The notes under the pieces: generated by a model
The model's database searches: none
What the model was told of the DNA's origin: nothing
What the model saw: the letters and a program-made list of their open reading frames with translations, nothing else
Shown: positions 61,330 to 64,000 of the stretch, in pieces
How positions within the stretch are numbered: position 1 is the stretch's first letter
How the letters are laid out: each line of letters opens with the position of its first letter
Made by a program: the position numbers and the translations under genes
Origin: Diadophis punctatus similis
Taxonomy: Eukaryota > Chordata > Lepidosauria > Squamata > Dipsadidae
Assembly (NCBI GenBank): GCA_023053685.1
Contig: JALIGW010000032.1
Location: forward strand, 5,102,843 to 5,166,842
Length of the DNA: 64,000 nucleotides
Reading direction: 5' to 3'

Positions 61330-61625
61330 CAAGAGTTGGAAGGGACCTTGGAGGTCTTCTAGTCCAACCCCCTGCTCGAGCAGAACCTATACCATTTCAG
61401 ACAAATAGTTGTCCGGTGTCTTCTTAAAAACCTCCAGTGATGGAGCACTCACAACTTCTGGAGGCAAGCCGTTCCACTGGTTAATTGTTGTTACGATCAG
61501 AAAACCTCTATTTAGTTTCAGGTGAGATCTCTCCTTGAATAGTTTCCAACATGGCCCCATGCTATTCAACCCCCAGAACCTTCAGCTGTTGGGCTACCAT
61601 AGAACATAGAATAAGAGGATTAGAA
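61330..61625 (-). mobile_element. CR1 3' end, minus (uninterrupted)
   Basis: Orthologous to 2235-2960 without the hAT; contains the continuous WNGLPPEVVSAPSLEVFKK frame. Confidence 0.88.
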
Positions 61626-62524
61626 GGGACCTCGGAGGTCTTCAAGTCCTTGCATGGGAGATGAAGGAATTTGGAAAGGATCCACATTAATTTTTTTGAT
61701 TTTCTGGCTTCTCCAGTTCTGGGAATGCTCTTCTTCTTTTCACTCCAGGGCTGTTCCCATGATAAATTCAGCAAGACAAGATTTGTGAGTTTATTGTGCT
61801 TTAATTTCCCTTTTGCAAATGACGAGAATCATCGTGGTACAGATCTCTAAAAATTCAAAGTACGGGGCAGGAGTTACTCACGGACGCGGGTGCCAGGAAA
61901 ATCTGGGTACCAAGCTGAGATTGACACAGTCTAGGGAGGAAAGCCAAGGCCTGAGAAATGGATGGGTCTCTGCAGACCAAAAGGGAGAGGTCGTCTCGAC
62001 TTACGACCAACAACGGCACCCCACAGTGAGACCTTTGTTAAGTGAATTTTGCTCCATTTTACGACCTTTCTTGACATACCGTATTTTTCGGAGTATAAGA
62101 CGTGTTATATGTATGTATATTATTATGTTTATTTGTTAGATAATAATGTAAAGCAATGTGTGTTAATACTGGATGTTATGGTATATTTGTTGATGTATAT
62201 GTAGGAGTTAAAAAATAAAAATTCAAAAAAAGTTGAATAGCTGAGGACTAGCGGTAAACCGCTTTGCATTGGCGGTGATTGGAAGCAGCTTAAGGGCCGA
62301 AGAAAATGAATACCATATGTATTGGGAAATTCCAAAATCAAATTCTGATTTGGTTTTTTTACAGAACTTTTCTGAGGGAAGACTCGTACAATTGGGTGAT
62401 GCCACCATCTGCTGGAACAATTTGTAAAGACTTGGCAGAAAGTGGAGAACGAAAAGAAAGGAAACCCAGGCCAGCATGGAGTAAGGTAGTCCTCAACTTA
62501 CAACAGTTCATTTAGTGAACGTGA

Positions 62525-62760
62525 CATGATAGCAGTTTTCCAGTATTCGAGGGGGTCAAATTATACTCCAAAGCACCAGAAGGCAGGACAAGAAACAACG
62601 GATGGAAACTAATCAAAGAGAGAAGCAACCTGGAATTAAGGAGACACTTCCTAACAATGAGGACAATTAACCAGTGGAACAGCTTGCCACCAGAAATTGT
62701 GGGTGCTTCATCACTGGAGGTTTTTAAGAAGAGAAATTTATCTGAAATAGTATAGATTCT
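62525..62760 (+). mobile_element. CR1 3' end, plus
   Basis: Duplicate of 4885-5135, with the intact TTGTGGGTGCTTCATCACTGG. Confidence 0.85.
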
Positions 62761-63059
62761 CCAATGTAAGAATTCTCTGCGCTTGCTGGCTTTCCCCAGA
62801 GACCAGCTGGAAGGGAGGTGCCCAGAGGATCATTGGTTGCCCCCTCCCCTCTTTGGGAGACCTTTATAGCTCCCGCTGCCTTAAGAAAGTTCAAAACATC
62901 CTTAAAGATCCATCTCATCCTGGGCACCCCCCCTTTTTTTAAACTATTACCATCTGGCAGACGGTACAGGACAATAAAGACAAGGACAAACAGCTTCTAT
63001 CCCAGAGCAGTAACTATATTGATTTCTACTGTAGGGTGCAATATTAATGAAGTATCAGG

Positions 63060-63199
63060 AAAAGGTAATGTCAAGACGCTTACCGTAGAAGTACCCAAGA
63101 GGTTTATATGTATATATGTACATGTATGTACATATATTGTTTTGTTTAATGTTTGTCTTTTTTAATGTTTATACTCAAAATAAAAATTATTAAAAAACA
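63060..63199 (+). mobile_element. short LINE 3' tail insertion, 140 bp
   Basis: Flanked by 17-bp duplications ATTAATGAAGTATCAGG (63043-63059) and ATTAATGAAGGATCAGG (63200-63216, one mismatch). Ends AAAATAAAAATTATTAAAAAAC. The left duplicate has the single uninterrupted site at 5410-5426. Confidence 0.88.
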
Positions 63200-63309
63200 A
63201 TTAATGAAGGATCAGGGGTTTTCAATTTAATTGTATGGAATGTGAAGGATGTGCTTTTGTTTTATTTTTTATGTATAATGTACACTGAAGATGGCATTTA
63301 ATTTTGTTA

Positions 63310-63953
63310 TGCGAGGTTATGGCAGCCATTTGCGGCTTCCCAGGGTCGTGTGAATGTGCCTTTTTACTGGAAGCCAGGGTTTACTTCTGTTTCTGGCGAA
63401 AACCACCTCACGGTGAACAACAGATTTGTTTAACCAACAAGGAAAGGGCATGAAAGCTTTTCCTGCCAGGTTCCAGTGGAGGCAACTAAATGAGCAGGAT
63501 AACAAGTTTTATTCTCGAAAAGCTAAGAAACCCAGTTAAACAATTCCAGCAACTACCGTGTGTATGAAGAACAAGCTTTGTTTATAACTATTTGCACCCT
63601 GTTTGCACTAGCTTTTTCTCCCAACATCTGTGCCTAAGTGGCCAACCGGTTCTCTTTAGGGAAGGGGATGGTTTCCATCCGTGTCTTGTTCGAGCCATCT
63701 CTTTTTGAGGATGTAAGAATTAACTTCCATGCAAAGGCCAGCCAAAGGAGGGGTTGTGGAACATCTTCACGTTGGTGGGGTCCTTGGTGCCTTCTTACCA
63801 TTTCACGGGTGGTGAAAAGCAGCATGTTCATCTCAGAACTGGGGAAAAACATACTTCCTGGAATCAGTTTGGCACCAAACCTCCTGGTTTTTAAGAAAGT
63901 GAATCAAAAAATGGAAATGGCATTTCAAGAAATCGATAAGGATTCAACACAGG
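63310..63953. other. no gene recognised
   Basis: Unique-looking sequence. An open frame runs on both strands at about 63634-63964, neither with a familiar domain or clean splice-site pair. The remaining sequence shows no repeat I recognise. Confidence 0.5.
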
Positions 63954-64000
63954 GCAGTCCTTGACTTGCAGCCGTTCATTTCGTGACCGAAGTTACAACA
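63954..64000 (+). mobile_element. TA-MITE-1 start, cut by window end
   Basis: GGGCAGTCCTTGACTTGC...GTTCATTTCGTGACC. Confidence 0.75.

Larger units (their letters stand above)
61209..63309 (+). repeat. segmental duplication, right copy
   Basis: Counterpart of 2142-5533. It lacks both hAT insertions and the GATA/SINE block. It has a truncated CCGTATTTTTCGG end (62078-62105) and an extra LINE tail at 63060-63199. No MROH exon follows it in the next 690 bp. Confidence 0.92.

Noticed and set aside
63634..63964. Possible exon of a neighbouring gene
   Set aside because: Open on both strands for 70-108 codons, but no domain, splice pair or start context that I could support.

Overview
The window is vertebrate genomic DNA, most likely from a squamate reptile and probably a snake. 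The evidence is the mix of young-looking CR1, L2, L1 and RTE-like LINE pieces, tRNA-derived SINEs, many hAT-type and TA-flanked inverted-repeat transposons, and very abundant microsatellites. Some microsatellites grow directly from CR1 3' tails, a pattern reported for advanced snakes. There is no bacterial-style gene organisation; most long open frames are shadows of microsatellites or transposons.

One multi-exon protein gene fills most of the window on the minus strand, from an ATG at 55454 to a stop at 5580-5582. I could define 26 coding exons. Every junction has a GT donor and AG acceptor, and all reading phases agree. They join into 3603 nt (1200 codons plus stop) with no internal stop. 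The product is a HEAT-repeat protein of the maestro heat-like repeat (MROH) family. Its layout resembles the MROH5/MROH7-type members, but the exact paralogue cannot be fixed from sequence alone.

The gene lies between two directly repeated copies of a 2-3.4 kb segment (2142-5533 and 61209-63309). Empty sites in one copy date three insertions: two hAT elements are only in the left copy and one short LINE tail is only in the right copy. The left copy contains the probable 3' UTR of the MROH gene.

The introns are a dense record of mobile elements. They hold eight hAT-type elements with 8-bp target duplications that I could match closely or exactly, and two solo LTRs with perfect 5-bp duplications. 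They also hold a retroposed full-length 7SL RNA with a 12-bp duplication, and an L2 reverse transcriptase inactivated by one stop codon at the tyrosine of its YADD motif. A stack of L1, L2, a TA-flanked transposon and a hAT MITE is nested four deep at 16.6-20.1 kb.

The most interesting non-coding signal is a set of palindromic or tandem repeats. Several sequence-divergent families share a hammerhead-ribozyme-like core: CTGAWGA, one base, a hairpin, GAAAC(G)TC, and short flanks that pair and co-vary between families. They resemble remnants of Penelope-like elements or retrozyme-like elements, but no associated reverse transcriptase gene is visible here.
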